A stretch of DNA of 64,000 nucleotides from Chryseobacterium ginsenosidimutans (GTDB lineage: Bacteria > Bacteroidota > Bacteroidia > Flavobacteriales > Weeksellaceae), in the NCBI RefSeq assembly GCF_030823405.1, contig NZ_JAUSXC010000001.1, positions 1,595,001 to 1,659,000 on the forward strand. Reading direction: 5' to 3'. Numbering within the stretch: position 1 is the stretch's first letter; each line of letters starts with the position of its first letter. The notes under the pieces are model-generated. The model was not told the origin of the DNA and did no database searches. It saw nothing but the letters and a program-made list of their open reading frames with translations. Shown one piece after another: positions 45,991 to 54,554 of the stretch. Both the position numbers and the translations under genes were made by a program.

Positions 45991-46449
45991 TTAAACTGAG
46001 TTTTTCTGAACAATAAAGTTTAATTCTCTCTCAAAATCATATTTTCCCTTTGTAATATTTCTTTTTAGAGTAAAATAATGGGTTACAAATCCAATTAATG
46101 GTATTATCACTATAAAAAACATATCAGAACTACCTTGAAAAGTAATATTGAAAAATATAATTAAGAAAACGATCAGAAAAATAAAGGATACAATAAAATA
46201 TTTTACTGGTGTGAATTCTATTTTGATCAATGTTTTTCCATTTTCTTCATTGATAGTACCTTTTATATAAGGATTTGGGATATTACCGTCAAAAAAATGT
46301 TTTCTTCGTCTTATTACAAATCCACTTTTATTTACATATCCTTTATATTCATATCTATTGGGAATGGAATATTCTGCAGTTTCAAAAATATTAAAATTGC
46401 TCTCGTAAATGATTTTTTTCAGGCTTTCAGTGAATTCGGCTCTATTCAT
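45991..46449 (-). CDS. Hypothetical membrane protein
   Basis: This 152-residue protein is not recognised. A polar N-terminal domain of about 75 residues (YKGYVNKSGFVIRRRKHFFD, then IKGTINEENGKTLIKIEFTP) precedes two transmembrane helices near residues 77-97 and 105-122, and a short charged tail. The pattern recalls small bPH2/YcxB-like membrane proteins. Convergent with the DUF779 gene. No function can be proposed. Confidence 0.6.
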   Translation of the reverse strand: MNRAEFTESLKKIIYESNFNIFETAEYSIPNRYEYKGYVNKSGFVIRRRKHFFDGNIPNPYIKGTINEENGKTLIKIEFTPVKYFIVSFIFLIVFLIIFFNITFQGSSDMFFIVIIPLIGFVTHYFTLKRNITKGKYDFERELNFIVQKNSV

Positions 46450-46561
46450 TGTTGTTTCAAAACTTAATTCATTATAAAGCCCGATACTTTTATAAAAAGA
46501 ATTTATATATTAATTTGTAAAAATTACTGTAAATATTCGTGTAATTGTGTTCTAAATATCA

Positions 46562-47761
46562 TCAAACCTTCACAAACCGATTCACAAACATCGAAGCTAC
46601 CAATTGTCCAACCGCATTCAGAACTGTTGCTAAAGGGTCAACCAATGTCCCGATAATCATCACTGCAGGAATCGCTTCCTGAGGCAATTTATAAACAGAG
46701 ATCATCAGCATTTCGCCAATATATCCACCGTTTGGAATTCCGCCGGCAACAATACTTACAAAAACGGTAATTCCTAACGCCAATAAAAGGTTGGTCGGCT
46801 CAAAAAAGTCTCGTCCGATAATTAAAAAAGCTACATAAATTTTAATAATTGAAGACATTGATGAGCCGTTTTTATGCAAAGTAGTTCCAATCGGAATCAC
46901 AATATTCGAAATCTGGTTTGGAATACCTATTTTTGAAGCTGCCAGTAAATTTGTTGGCATTGTAGCAAAACTGCTGCAAGTACTCAAAGCCGTAAGAGTG
47001 GGGAAAATCGCGTTTGTCCAGAAACTTTTTACCCCGCTGTGACCTTTTGCCATAAAAGCATACAGTGAAAAAAACACTAAGAAATATACTATTCCGGCAA
47101 TATAGTATAATCCCAAAGGTTTGGCATAAAATCCGAAAAGCTGAGGTCCTAAAGTTGCAACCTGATAGGCAAAATATGCTCCCAAACCAATCGGAGCAAT
47201 TTTCATAATTAATAAAAGCAATTCTTTCATCACTTCATATCCTGAAGCAATAAACATTCTGAAAGGCTGTCCCTTTTCTCCTGCTTTTCTGGCAGAAAAC
47301 CCTGTCATGAAAGCAAAAATCAAAAGAGCCAGCATATTTTGTCTTGAGAAAAGCTGAGTAAATTCTCCAACGGTAAAAAATGCTACAATTCTATTTCCCC
47401 AACTGTCACTATTGGTAGCTTCTTCTACAATTTCCGAACTTCCCGAAACTCCCGAAACCGGAAATAAGTAGACTGCACAAATCGTAAAAATAGCTGCTGT
47501 TAAAATAAAAAACAGAAAGGTAAAAGCCATTGTTACCATTATTTTTCCAAACTTCGATTGTTGTTCTAATGAGGCAATAGAATTGGAAACTGCAAAAAAG
47601 ACTAATGGCACTACACTTACAAAAAGCAGATTCAGGAAAATATCTCCTAACGGTTTCAGATAACCAACAATATGAGGAGCAACAATTCCGATGATGCTTC
47701 CCACGGTGATTCCCAATAATAAAAGTAAGATTCCTGAGTAGTTTTTCAACACTTCTTTCAT
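46562..47761 (-). CDS. Dicarboxylate/amino acid:cation symporter (DAACS)
   Basis: This 399-residue inner-membrane protein belongs to the glutamate transporter (GltP/SdcS/DctA) family. It shows the eight-helix fold with re-entrant hairpins: the serine-rich ALSTCSSFATMPTNL of hairpin 1, IPIGTTLHKNGSS (the NMDGT-like motif, here LHKNG) in helix 7, and DPLATVLNAVGQ in helix 8. It carries dicarboxylates or acidic amino acids with sodium or protons. The LHKNG variant of the usual NMDG suggests a different substrate or cation preference. Divergent from the DnaJ gene. Confidence 0.87.
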   Translation of the reverse strand: MKEVLKNYSGILLLLLGITVGSIIGIVAPHIVGYLKPLGDIFLNLLFVSVVPLVFFAVSNSIASLEQQSKFGKIMVTMAFTFLFFILTAAIFTICAVYLFPVSGVSGSSEIVEEATNSDSWGNRIVAFFTVGEFTQLFSRQNMLALLIFAFMTGFSARKAGEKGQPFRMFIASGYEVMKELLLLIMKIAPIGLGAYFAYQVATLGPQLFGFYAKPLGLYYIAGIVYFLVFFSLYAFMAKGHSGVKSFWTNAIFPTLTALSTCSSFATMPTNLLAASKIGIPNQISNIVIPIGTTLHKNGSSMSSIIKIYVAFLIIGRDFFEPTNLLLALGITVFVSIVAGGIPNGGYIGEMLMISVYKLPQEAIPAVMIIGTLVDPLATVLNAVGQLVASMFVNRFVKV

Positions 47762-47830
47762 GCGTGCTTTTTAATCAAAGATAAGTTTATTTTTAACATT
47801 CTATTATATAAATTTCAATCATAAAATTCA

Positions 47831-47838
47831 TAAATTTG
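47831..47838 (+). promoter_or_regulatory. -7 promoter element (DnaJ-like gene)
   Basis: TAAATTTG matches TAnnTTTG and ends 16 bases before the start codon at 47855. Confidence 0.4.
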
Positions 47839-47854
47839 AGTAAATATCGTTTCT

Positions 47855-48775
47855 ATGGCTTATATAGATTACTATAAAATTTTAGGCGTAGACAAGAACG
47901 CAACTCAGGAAGACATTAAAAAAGCTTACCGGAAAGCAGCAAGAAAACTGCATCCCGATCTTAATCCTAATGATAAGGAAGCAGAAAGAAAATTCAAGGA
48001 GCTTAATGAAGCTAATGAAGTTCTCAGTAATCCTGAAAATCGTACAAAATACGACAAGTATGGTGAACATTGGAAACATGGCGAAGAATATGAAAAAGCT
48101 CAGCAACAACAGCAAAGGCAACATCAAAGTCAGGGTGGAAATTTCGGAGACGGATTTTCAGGAGCCGATTTTGGGGAAGGTGAAGATTTCTCAGATTTTT
48201 TCCAAAGTATGTTTGGCGGTGCAGGAGGCGGTTTTGGAAGAAATTCGAGAGGAAGTGCTTCGGGGAAATTTAAAGGTCAGGATGTTAATGCAGAATTGAA
48301 TTTAAGTTTAAAAGATGCTTCGACAACTCACCAGCAGACTTTTGATATTAATGGTAAGAAGGTACGAATTACAATTCCTGCAGGAGTTCATGATGGGCAA
48401 CAAATCAAATTAAAAGGTCACGGAAATCCAGGTTTTAATGGTGGGCCTAATGGAGATTTATATATTACCTTTAATATTCCGGTGGATCCGAATTTCGAAA
48501 GGGTTGGAGATGATTTAAAAACAAAAATATCTATCGATTTGTACACGGCAGTTTTAGGCGGTGATGTAAAAGTGAGTACATTGGACGGAAGTGTTAATCT
48601 TAAAGTAAAACCTGAAACTCAAAACGGAACAACGGTACGATTGAAAGGAAAAGGTTTTCCGGTTTACAAAAAAGATGGGCAGTTTGGCGATTTGTTTGTG
48701 ACCTATGAAGTGAAATTGCCGACCAATCTTACTGAAAAGCAAAAAGAACTTTTTGAACAACTTAAAAATTCTTAA
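47855..48775 (+). CDS. cbpA: DnaJ-family co-chaperone, CbpA-like
   Basis: This 306-residue protein has a J domain (residues 1-70) with HPD at 33-35 in [11 protein letters not shown] Gln- and Gly/Phe-rich linker (about 80-135) follows, then two DnaJ C-terminal substrate-binding barrels (about 140-300; [20 protein letters not shown] and [19 protein letters not shown]). The zinc-finger domain of DnaJ is absent, so it is type II/CbpA-like. It stimulates DnaK ATPase. The next gene, three bases after the stop, encodes a CbpM-like modulator, which confirms the assignment. Confidence 0.92.
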   Translation: MAYIDYYKILGVDKNATQEDIKKAYRKAARKLHPDLNPNDKEAERKFKELNEANEVLSNPENRTKYDKYGEHWKHGEEYEKAQQQQQRQHQSQGGNFGDGFSGADFGEGEDFSDFFQSMFGGAGGGFGRNSRGSASGKFKGQDVNAELNLSLKDASTTHQQTFDINGKKVRITIPAGVHDGQQIKLKGHGNPGFNGGPNGDLYITFNIPVDPNFERVGDDLKTKISIDLYTAVLGGDVKVSTLDGSVNLKVKPETQNGTTVRLKGKGFPVYKKDGQFGDLFVTYEVKLPTNLTEKQKELFEQLKNS

Positions 48776-48778
48776 CCC

Positions 48779-49081
48779 ATGAGTGAAAGAATATCGCGAG
48801 AAGAACTCGTAAAAATATACAATATTGAGATCACTTTTTTTGATGAACTGGTAGATTCCGGCTTGCTGAATACTCAGATGGAAAATGAGATCCGTTATGT
48901 AATGTACGAAGATTTACCGGCATTTGAGAGATTTACAAACTTACATTATGACTTAGAAATCAATCTTCCGGGTTTGGAGGTTATTCATGATATGCTGAAA
49001 AAAATGGAAGATTTAAAAAAGAAAAACCGCGAATTACTGACTAAACTTTCAATAATGAGTGATCGATATGAAGATATTTGA
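48779..49081 (+). CDS. cbpM: Chaperone modulator CbpM-like
   Basis: This 100-residue protein has a MerR-like helix-turn-helix start (ISREELVKIYNIEITFFDEL) and a C-terminal coiled coil (HDMLKKMEDLKKKNRELLTK), the layout of CbpM. In E. coli CbpM binds the J domain of CbpA and blocks its action on DnaK. Its position three bases after the cbpA-like gene supports the same role. Cytoplasmic. Confidence 0.85.
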   Translation: MSERISREELVKIYNIEITFFDELVDSGLLNTQMENEIRYVMYEDLPAFERFTNLHYDLEINLPGLEVIHDMLKKMEDLKKKNRELLTKLSIMSDRYEDI

Positions 49082-49195
49082 TAAAGAAGTTGGAAATCCA
49101 GCCATAGTTTAAAATATTTGGCTTTAGACGAAGGTTTTATTTCAAATCCAGACTATTTCATTTAGCTTTGTAGGATTGAGACTAAATTAATAATT

Positions 49196-49723
49196 ATGAA
49201 CGAAGAAAAGGTTATTGTTCTTAAACCTAAAAGACAGGATTTTGAGGAAATATATTTTAGCGGAAATCAGGGAAATTTATTTTTCTCATCGACGACAAGA
49301 GGAAAAACGATTACCACAATTGTTGTAGGATTGATTTTAATAATTCTCTTCTTCTTTAAAGACGATTTTACCAAAGAAAAATTCGGGGTTTTCTATTTTG
49401 TAAGCTTTCTGTTTTTGCTCTGTGCTGTTTTTCTTTCGGTAGGCATTAACAAAGTTTCAAGATGGAAAAAACAGGTTAACAGTTATTTGACTAAACTTGA
49501 AAATTGCAAAATCTACGAAATTACATTCGATAATAGCTTTTTCACGGTAAATATTGATGGAGAAAAAGAAACGAGTGAATGGAAAGACTTTGAATATTTC
49601 GACAGTATCGAAAATTATATTGCTCTTGAAGGCAAATACACGTATATGTTTCCCAAAAAATCCATGAGCGAAAAAGATTATAACCTTTTGAAGAAAGTAC
49701 TTAAAGAAAATATCAAGCAATAA
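49196..49723 (+). CDS. YcxB-like membrane protein
   Basis: This 175-residue protein has two transmembrane helices near residues 42-59 (ITTIVVGLILIILFFF) and 66-84 (FYFVSFLFLLCAVFLS), followed by a soluble domain. The domain contains YEITFDNSFFTVNIDGEKET, a W-K-x-F-E-Y-F-D segment and YMFPKKSMSEKDY, which match the YcxB-like C-terminal domain. The family function is unknown. It is monocistronic and ends at a bidirectional terminator. Confidence 0.7.
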   Translation: MNEEKVIVLKPKRQDFEEIYFSGNQGNLFFSSTTRGKTITTIVVGLILIILFFFKDDFTKEKFGVFYFVSFLFLLCAVFLSVGINKVSRWKKQVNSYLTKLENCKIYEITFDNSFFTVNIDGEKETSEWKDFEYFDSIENYIALEGKYTYMFPKKSMSEKDYNLLKKVLKENIKQ

Positions 49724-49757
49724 AAAATCAGAGTAAAATTTACTCTGATTTTTGTTT
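49723..49757. terminator. Bidirectional terminator
   Basis: AAAATCAGAGTAAA pairs with TTTACTCTGATTTT and is flanked by A and T runs on both sides. It is shared by the YcxB-like gene and the convergent cystathionine beta-synthase gene. Confidence 0.8.
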
Positions 49758-49773
49758 TATAGTGAAAAGCCGA

Positions 49774-50757
49774 TTAATCAAGCCAGCCCATTTCCTTCAT
49801 CCAGTCGTCGTTGTAGATTTTCCCGACGTATCTTGAACCATGATCGTGAAGAAGAACAACGATCACATCATCTTTTGTAAACTGATCTTTCATCTGAACC
49901 AAAGAAGCAATAGCGCTTCCCGCAGAATACCCGCAGAAAATTCCTTCTTCTTTTGCTAATTTTCTGGCATATATTGCTCCGTCTTTATCTGTTACTTTTT
50001 CAAAATGATCAATAATTGACATATCATAATTTTCAGGAATAATATCTTCACCAATTCCTTCTGTAATATATGTATATGCATGATCATAATGAAGTTCACC
50101 AGTTTCGTGAAACTCCTTTAAAATAGAGCCATACGTGTCTACTCCAATTACTTTAATGTTTGGGTTTCTCTCTTTGAAAAACATTCCGCAACCTGTAATT
50201 GTACCTCCCGTTCCGGCTCCAACTACGAAATGAGTTAAATTTCCATCTGTCTGTTCCCAAATTTCTGGCGCAGTAGACTCATAATGAGCCGTTCTGTTTG
50301 ATAAATTATCATATTGATTCACATACCAGCCGTTTTCTGTTTCGGTTGCCAGCCTTTTGGAAACCGAGTAATAAGAACGTGGATCTGTAGGTTTAACGTC
50401 TGTCGGACAAACAATTACCTCTGCTCCGACAGCACGGAGAATATCACATTTTTCTTTTGATTGTTTTGAGTTGGTCACGAAAATACATTTGTAACCTTTG
50501 ATGATAGCTGCAAGAGCCAATCCCATCCCCGTATTTCCGGAAGTCCCTTCAATAATGGTTCCGCCCGGTTTTAATCTTCCGTCTTTTTCAGCATCTTCAA
50601 TCATCTTTAGAGCCATTCTGTCTTTCACAGAATTTCCCGGATTGAATGTTTCAACCTTTGCCAAAACTAATGCCGGAAAATCTTCACCTAAAACCTTGTT
50701 AAGCTTTACCAATGGTGTATTTCCGATAGTTTCAAGGATGTTTTTTGCGTATTTCAT
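49774..50757 (-). CDS. Cystathionine beta-synthase-like PLP enzyme
   Basis: This 327-residue fold-type II PLP enzyme has Lys45 in NPGNSVKDRMALKMIE, the phosphate-binding EGTSGNTGMGLA and VGAGTGGTITGCGMFFKE. The C-terminal HDHGSRYVGKIYNDDWM is characteristic of cystathionine beta-synthase rather than O-acetylserine sulfhydrylase. It has no haem site and no CBS domains. It probably joins serine and homocysteine to cystathionine, which the enzyme encoded at 1837-2976 could cleave to cysteine. It could also accept O-acetylserine. Monocistronic. Confidence 0.85.
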   Translation of the reverse strand: MKYAKNILETIGNTPLVKLNKVLGEDFPALVLAKVETFNPGNSVKDRMALKMIEDAEKDGRLKPGGTIIEGTSGNTGMGLALAAIIKGYKCIFVTNSKQSKEKCDILRAVGAEVIVCPTDVKPTDPRSYYSVSKRLATETENGWYVNQYDNLSNRTAHYESTAPEIWEQTDGNLTHFVVGAGTGGTITGCGMFFKERNPNIKVIGVDTYGSILKEFHETGELHYDHAYTYITEGIGEDIIPENYDMSIIDHFEKVTDKDGAIYARKLAKEEGIFCGYSAGSAIASLVQMKDQFTKDDVIVVLLHDHGSRYVGKIYNDDWMKEMGWLD

Positions 50758-50890
50758 AAATGTTTTTTATATGCGATGCAAAGATACGGCTTTCAGGATA
50801 ATTAAAAATGAATTACAAAGAATGAAGAATTAAAAATAATCGTTGAATTACTTATTTTTCATTAACTATTTTTTGCTATTGATTAATTTT

Positions 50891-50966
50891 GGGAGCTATT
50901 TCCCGCTTTCCGTTACAATCTTTTTTTTCAAAAAAGGATTTTCACTTCAATCGGGGCTAGGATTTT
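50891..50966 (-). repeat. 74-bp intergenic repeat, copy 2 (inverted)
   Basis: Read on the minus strand it begins AAATCCTAGCCCCGATTG and ends GCGGGAAATAGCTCC. It matches the element at 10664-10737 with about six mismatches. It lies in the 455-base gap between the cystathionine beta-synthase and permease genes. Confidence 0.8.
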
Positions 50967-50969
50967 GCC

Positions 50970-51120
50970 ATCATCAGAACATTTGTCATTACGGGGAGCA
51001 AAGTGACAAAGCAATGTCTTAAAAAATAAAGCATTAAGTTTGCCATCCTTTTTGTCATTCCGTAGGAATCTCAAAAGTTGAAAGGCAAATGCGAGTCTAG
51101 ATTCCTTCGGAAACTTTATG
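50970..51120. repeat. Degenerate intergenic repeat block
   Basis: GTCATTACGGGGAGCAAAGT and, further on, GTCATTCCGTAGGAATCT with a later AGATTCCTTCGGAA form imperfect inverted segments. They resemble dispersed flavobacterial repeats of the GTCATTnCGnnGnA type, recalled from memory. The rest of the gap, to 51212, shows nothing coding. Confidence 0.45.
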
Positions 51121-51212
51121 TGAAAAATAAATTAACAATCTGTCATGAGTAACTTTTACACTAAACTTGTAAAATTCACATTTGACTAACGAAGCTAAAT
51201 TGACAATTCACC

Positions 51213-52442
51213 TTAATTATATTTAATCGCTTTCACCGGAGAAATTTTACTGATTAGATAGCTGGGAACGATCAATGCCAATCCGGAAATAAACAAAATT
51301 CCCACAGAAATAGAAATAATTGCAATCGGATTAAGATCAACAGGAACTGTACTCACATAATAATTTTCAGGATTTAACTTAATAATTCCAAAAAACTTTT
51401 GGATTAAGATTAATCCAATACCAATTGCATTGCCATACAAAAGCCCCGGAATCATAATGATCAAAGTATAATTGATAAAGGTTGCTCTGATTTGAGAATT
51501 GCTTGCTCCAAGAGTTTTTAACAAACCTATTGAATTCGTTCTTTCAATAATTAAAATCAAAAGAACCATGATAATATTAATGACAACAACGATTAACATA
51601 ATGATGATAATTAATGCAATATTTGTGTCAAAAATACTGATCCAGTCTGTGATCTGAGGGAATTTTTCAGTTGCTTTTTCTGCGTAGTTTTTATATCCTA
51701 TCAATTTTTCAATTTCAGGGAAATCTCTGTCGATATCGTTCACGTCTTTAAGGAAAATATCAATTCCGCCGATTTCATCAGGTTTCATATCCTGTATTTT
51801 TCTCACATGATTAATTCCGCCGATAACGAACTGCTCATCAATCATTTTGATGTCAGTTTTGTAAATTCCTACGACTTCAAACTTTCTGTAGATCGGTTGT
51901 TGCCCGGTTTTTGAAAATACGGTAACGATGCTGTCTTTTACCTTTAAATGCAGATCATTGGCTATTTTCTGGGAAATTGTAACTCCGTTATTATAGCCGA
52001 TTTCTGTAATTTTAGGAGTTGTTCCTGCAATAAGAAATTTCTTGAATCTTAAACTGTCAAAGTCTTTTCCTACACCTTTAAAAATAATTCCCGCAAAATT
52101 ATGCTCGTTACGCATAATTCCTGTTACCATTGCATATTTCTGAACGGTTTGTACATCAGGAAGCTCCTTTATTTTTGAAATATTTAAACCCTGATTATCG
52201 AGAACAGAAGTTGTGTAAGAAGAATTTGATCTTGTGGATTTTACGGTAATGTGTCCGCTGAAATCTGCCAATCTCTCTTTAATTGCCTTCTTTGAACCGA
52301 AACCGGTAGAAACGGTGATCAATGAGACGATAAGGCCCAAAGCCACAGAAAGCCTGCCAATGAAGATGATAACCCTTGAAAGGTTATTTTTGTTATCTTT
52401 GGAAAACGCTATTTTTCTAGAGAAATATAAAGGAAACTTCAA
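51213..52442 (-). CDS. LolC/LolE-type ABC transporter permease (FtsX family)
   Basis: With the TTG at 52440-52442 (MKFPLYFSRKIAF) this is a 409-residue permease. A TTG seven codons upstream at 52463 is the alternative, and no ATG is available. It has the MacB/LolE topology: one helix near residues 25-47, a large periplasmic domain, and three helices at the C-terminus (IALIIIIMLIVVVINIIMVL onward) with the coupling motif NSIGLLKTLGASNSQI. With an ATPase encoded elsewhere it would extract lipoproteins for transfer to the outer membrane. Four bases separate this start from the divergent NamZ gene start. Confidence 0.85.
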   Translation of the reverse strand: MKFPLYFSRKIAFSKDNKNNLSRVIIFIGRLSVALGLIVSLITVSTGFGSKKAIKERLADFSGHITVKSTRSNSSYTTSVLDNQGLNISKIKELPDVQTVQKYAMVTGIMRNEHNFAGIIFKGVGKDFDSLRFKKFLIAGTTPKITEIGYNNGVTISQKIANDLHLKVKDSIVTVFSKTGQQPIYRKFEVVGIYKTDIKMIDEQFVIGGINHVRKIQDMKPDEIGGIDIFLKDVNDIDRDFPEIEKLIGYKNYAEKATEKFPQITDWISIFDTNIALIIIIMLIVVVINIIMVLLILIIERTNSIGLLKTLGASNSQIRATFINYTLIIMIPGLLYGNAIGIGLILIQKFFGIIKLNPENYYVSTVPVDLNPIAIISISVGILFISGLALIVPSYLISKISPVKAIKYN

Positions 52443-52446
52443 GCTT

Positions 52447-53655
52447 ATGAATTTAGATTTCAAAATTAAAAATTTACTTCTGATTTGCCTAATTTTTTTA
52501 GGAGTATTCAGTCAATATTATTCTCAAACAGGTCATATTGGTGGTTTTAAAACTGGTGCAGATCAACCCGAATTGTATTTACCTTTATTAAAAGGAAAAA
52601 CAATAGGAGTTGTGACCAATCAAACAGGTTTAATGAGCGATAAAACTTTTCTGGTAGATTTTTTAGTGAAAAATAATATTAAGATAAAATCAATTTTTGC
52701 TCCTGAACACGGTTTCAGAGGTGATGCCGATGCAGGTGAAAAAGTGAAAAACGGAGTTGACGTGAAAACAGGAATTCCCATCGTTTCTTTATATGGAAAT
52801 AACAAAAAACCAAAACCTGAACAGTTAAAAGGAATTGATGTTGTTGTATTTGATATTCAGGATGTTGGTGTAAGATTTTATACTTATATTTCTACCTTAA
52901 CCTATTTAATGGAAGCCGGTGCGGAAAATAATGTTGAAATCATAGTTTTGGACCGCCCAAATCCGCACGACGGTTATACTGACGGACCTGTTTTAAAGAA
53001 AAAATGGTCAAGTTTTGTTGGAATGCACGAAGTTCCGGTAGTTTATGGTCTGACAATCGGTGAATATGGAAAAATGGTGAATGGCGAAAAATGGTTAAAT
53101 AATGGAGTTCAGGCGAAATATACTTTAATTCCGATGAAAAATTATCACAAAAAGCAACGTTATCCGATTTTAGATAAGCCTTCTCCAAATTTACCGAACG
53201 ATAGATCGATCAATCTTTATCCAAGTTTATGCTTCTTTGAGGGAACGCAGGTGTCCGTGGGAAGAGGTACAGATTTACCTTTTCAGATTTATGGTTCACC
53301 ATGGACGAAAAGTTTACCGTATCAGTTTACTCCAAAACCGACTTCAGGTGCAAAAGATCCTTTTTTAAATGGTAAATTATGCTACGGTGAAAATCTTTCA
53401 GCTTATAAAACTGATTTGAGAGAATTAAATTTGGAATGGGTAATTAATGCATATAAAAATTATAAGAATCCCGATCTTGATTTTTTCCTTCAGAATCCTA
53501 AGGGCAATCTTTGGTTTGATACATTGGCGGGAACTGATGAATTGAGAAAACAGATTGTGGCAGGAAAATCAGGCCCTGAAATTAAATCATCATGGAAGTC
53601 TGGCCTTAAGAACTTCGAAAAGATCAGAGAAAAATATATAGTTTATGAAAACTGA
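52447..53655 (+). CDS. namZ: Exo-beta-N-acetylmuramidase NamZ (DUF1343, GH171)
   Basis: This protein of about 402 residues begins at ATG 52447 with a signal peptide ending GVFSQYYSQ. The DUF1343 domain shows GKTIGVVTNQTGLMSD, FAPEHGFRGDADAGEKV, VVFDIQDVGVRFYTYISTL, VLDRPNPHDGY, SLCFFEGTQVSVGRGTDLPF and a C-terminal WKSGLKNFEKIREKY. NamZ enzymes release terminal MurNAc from peptidoglycan fragments, so this supports wall recycling or scavenging. An upstream start at 52234 would overlap the divergent permease gene for 200 bases and lacks a signal, so it is rejected. Confidence 0.9.
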   Translation: MNLDFKIKNLLLICLIFLGVFSQYYSQTGHIGGFKTGADQPELYLPLLKGKTIGVVTNQTGLMSDKTFLVDFLVKNNIKIKSIFAPEHGFRGDADAGEKVKNGVDVKTGIPIVSLYGNNKKPKPEQLKGIDVVVFDIQDVGVRFYTYISTLTYLMEAGAENNVEIIVLDRPNPHDGYTDGPVLKKKWSSFVGMHEVPVVYGLTIGEYGKMVNGEKWLNNGVQAKYTLIPMKNYHKKQRYPILDKPSPNLPNDRSINLYPSLCFFEGTQVSVGRGTDLPFQIYGSPWTKSLPYQFTPKPTSGAKDPFLNGKLCYGENLSAYKTDLRELNLEWVINAYKNYKNPDLDFFLQNPKGNLWFDTLAGTDELRKQIVAGKSGPEIKSSWKSGLKNFEKIREKYIVYEN

Positions 53656-53694
53656 TAAAAAATGTCAATTGTAAATTTACGATTGACATTTTTA
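53656..53694. terminator. Bidirectional terminator
   Basis: AAAAATGTCAAT pairs with ATTGACATTTTT, with further near-perfect pairing inward. It lies between the namZ stop and the convergent small membrane protein gene. Confidence 0.75.
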
Positions 53695-53707
53695 TTTAGA
53701 ATTTAAT

Positions 53708-53914
53708 TTAATCAAAATTATGCGGCGGAGTTTTATCATTTTTCCCCTTGTTCATAATAACAAGTCCGATGGATAATCCGATAACTCCAGCAACTGCAAT
53801 CATTAAAGCCCTTTCTAATTTATCAGCCTGATCGTTTCCAAGATAATTCATTAAAAACAGGATGATAAAAGTAATGACACAAATGATAATATGATTTTTC
53901 CCGAATAGTTTCAT
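53708..53914 (-). CDS. Small two-helix membrane protein
   Basis: This 68-residue protein has transmembrane segments near residues 8-25 (IIICVITFIILFLMNYLG) and 37-55 (LMIAVAGVIGLSIGLVIM), and a polar tail (NKGKNDKTPPHNFD). It begins four bases after the DUF3575 gene on the same strand, which supports it as a real third member of the thioredoxin operon. The function is unknown. Confidence 0.6.
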   Translation of the reverse strand: MKLFGKNHIIICVITFIILFLMNYLGNDQADKLERALMIAVAGVIGLSIGLVIMNKGKNDKTPPHNFD

Positions 53915-53918
53915 TGAA

Positions 53919-54551
53919 TTATTTTAATTTATAAGAAATCATGATGCCACCTCTGTAAGGAAGAATCTCTCCACTTTTATTGTATCCTTTGGGGCTGTCA
54001 TAGCGTTCTCCTGTTGAACGGACATATCCTTTATAAAAGTCCTGAGAACTTCCAATACCTGCATAAACATCAACATTCCATCTGTCTGAAACCTTGAACT
54101 GATATCCTCCCGTAATACCAAATATTAAAGAATATCCTTTCTGATAAACATCGGAATTTTTATGGACAGTTCCTGTTTTATCATCTGTAAATTTTCTATC
54201 GTTCCAATAATTCCATTTTTGTGCAATGAAATGGGACCCTGCAATATTTCCTCCGATATACCAGTGCTTGAAAGCCTCATTGAAATAGTATCTGCCTTCT
54301 ACTGAAACAGAATAATATTGCAGTTCATGGCCTGAAAAAGATTTCCATGGAGAAATAAGAACATCACCCTGTACGGTAATTTTTTTACTTAACTGATGCT
54401 CTAATCCGATATTTACAACTCCAATCGGAATTAATAAAGCATTACCTTTTATGTAAACACTTGTTTCGTTGTTTGGCTCCTGCTCCTGAGCATTTAAATT
54501 TCCTAATAAAAATAAGGTTAGGAATCCTGTAATAAATTTAATTTTCGACAT
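53919..54551 (-). CDS. DUF3575 outer-membrane-like protein
   Basis: This 210-residue protein has a signal peptide ending LLGNLNAQ. A small beta-barrel pattern follows, with alternating strands such as VYIKGNALLIPIGVVNIGLE, YYSVSVEGRYYFNE, WNVDVYAGIGSS and the final GGIMISYKLK. This is DUF3575, an outer-membrane family of unknown function. It lies three bases downstream of the thioredoxin-family gene on the same strand, in a likely three-gene operon. Confidence 0.75.
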   Translation of the reverse strand: MSKIKFITGFLTLFLLGNLNAQEQEPNNETSVYIKGNALLIPIGVVNIGLEHQLSKKITVQGDVLISPWKSFSGHELQYYSVSVEGRYYFNEAFKHWYIGGNIAGSHFIAQKWNYWNDRKFTDDKTGTVHKNSDVYQKGYSLIFGITGGYQFKVSDRWNVDVYAGIGSSQDFYKGYVRSTGERYDSPKGYNKSGEILPYRGGIMISYKLK

Positions 54552-54554
54552 TTG

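Noticed and set aside
52234..52446. Upstream start of the NamZ gene
   Set aside because: It would overlap the divergent permease gene by 200 bases and hide the clear signal peptide that starts at 52447.
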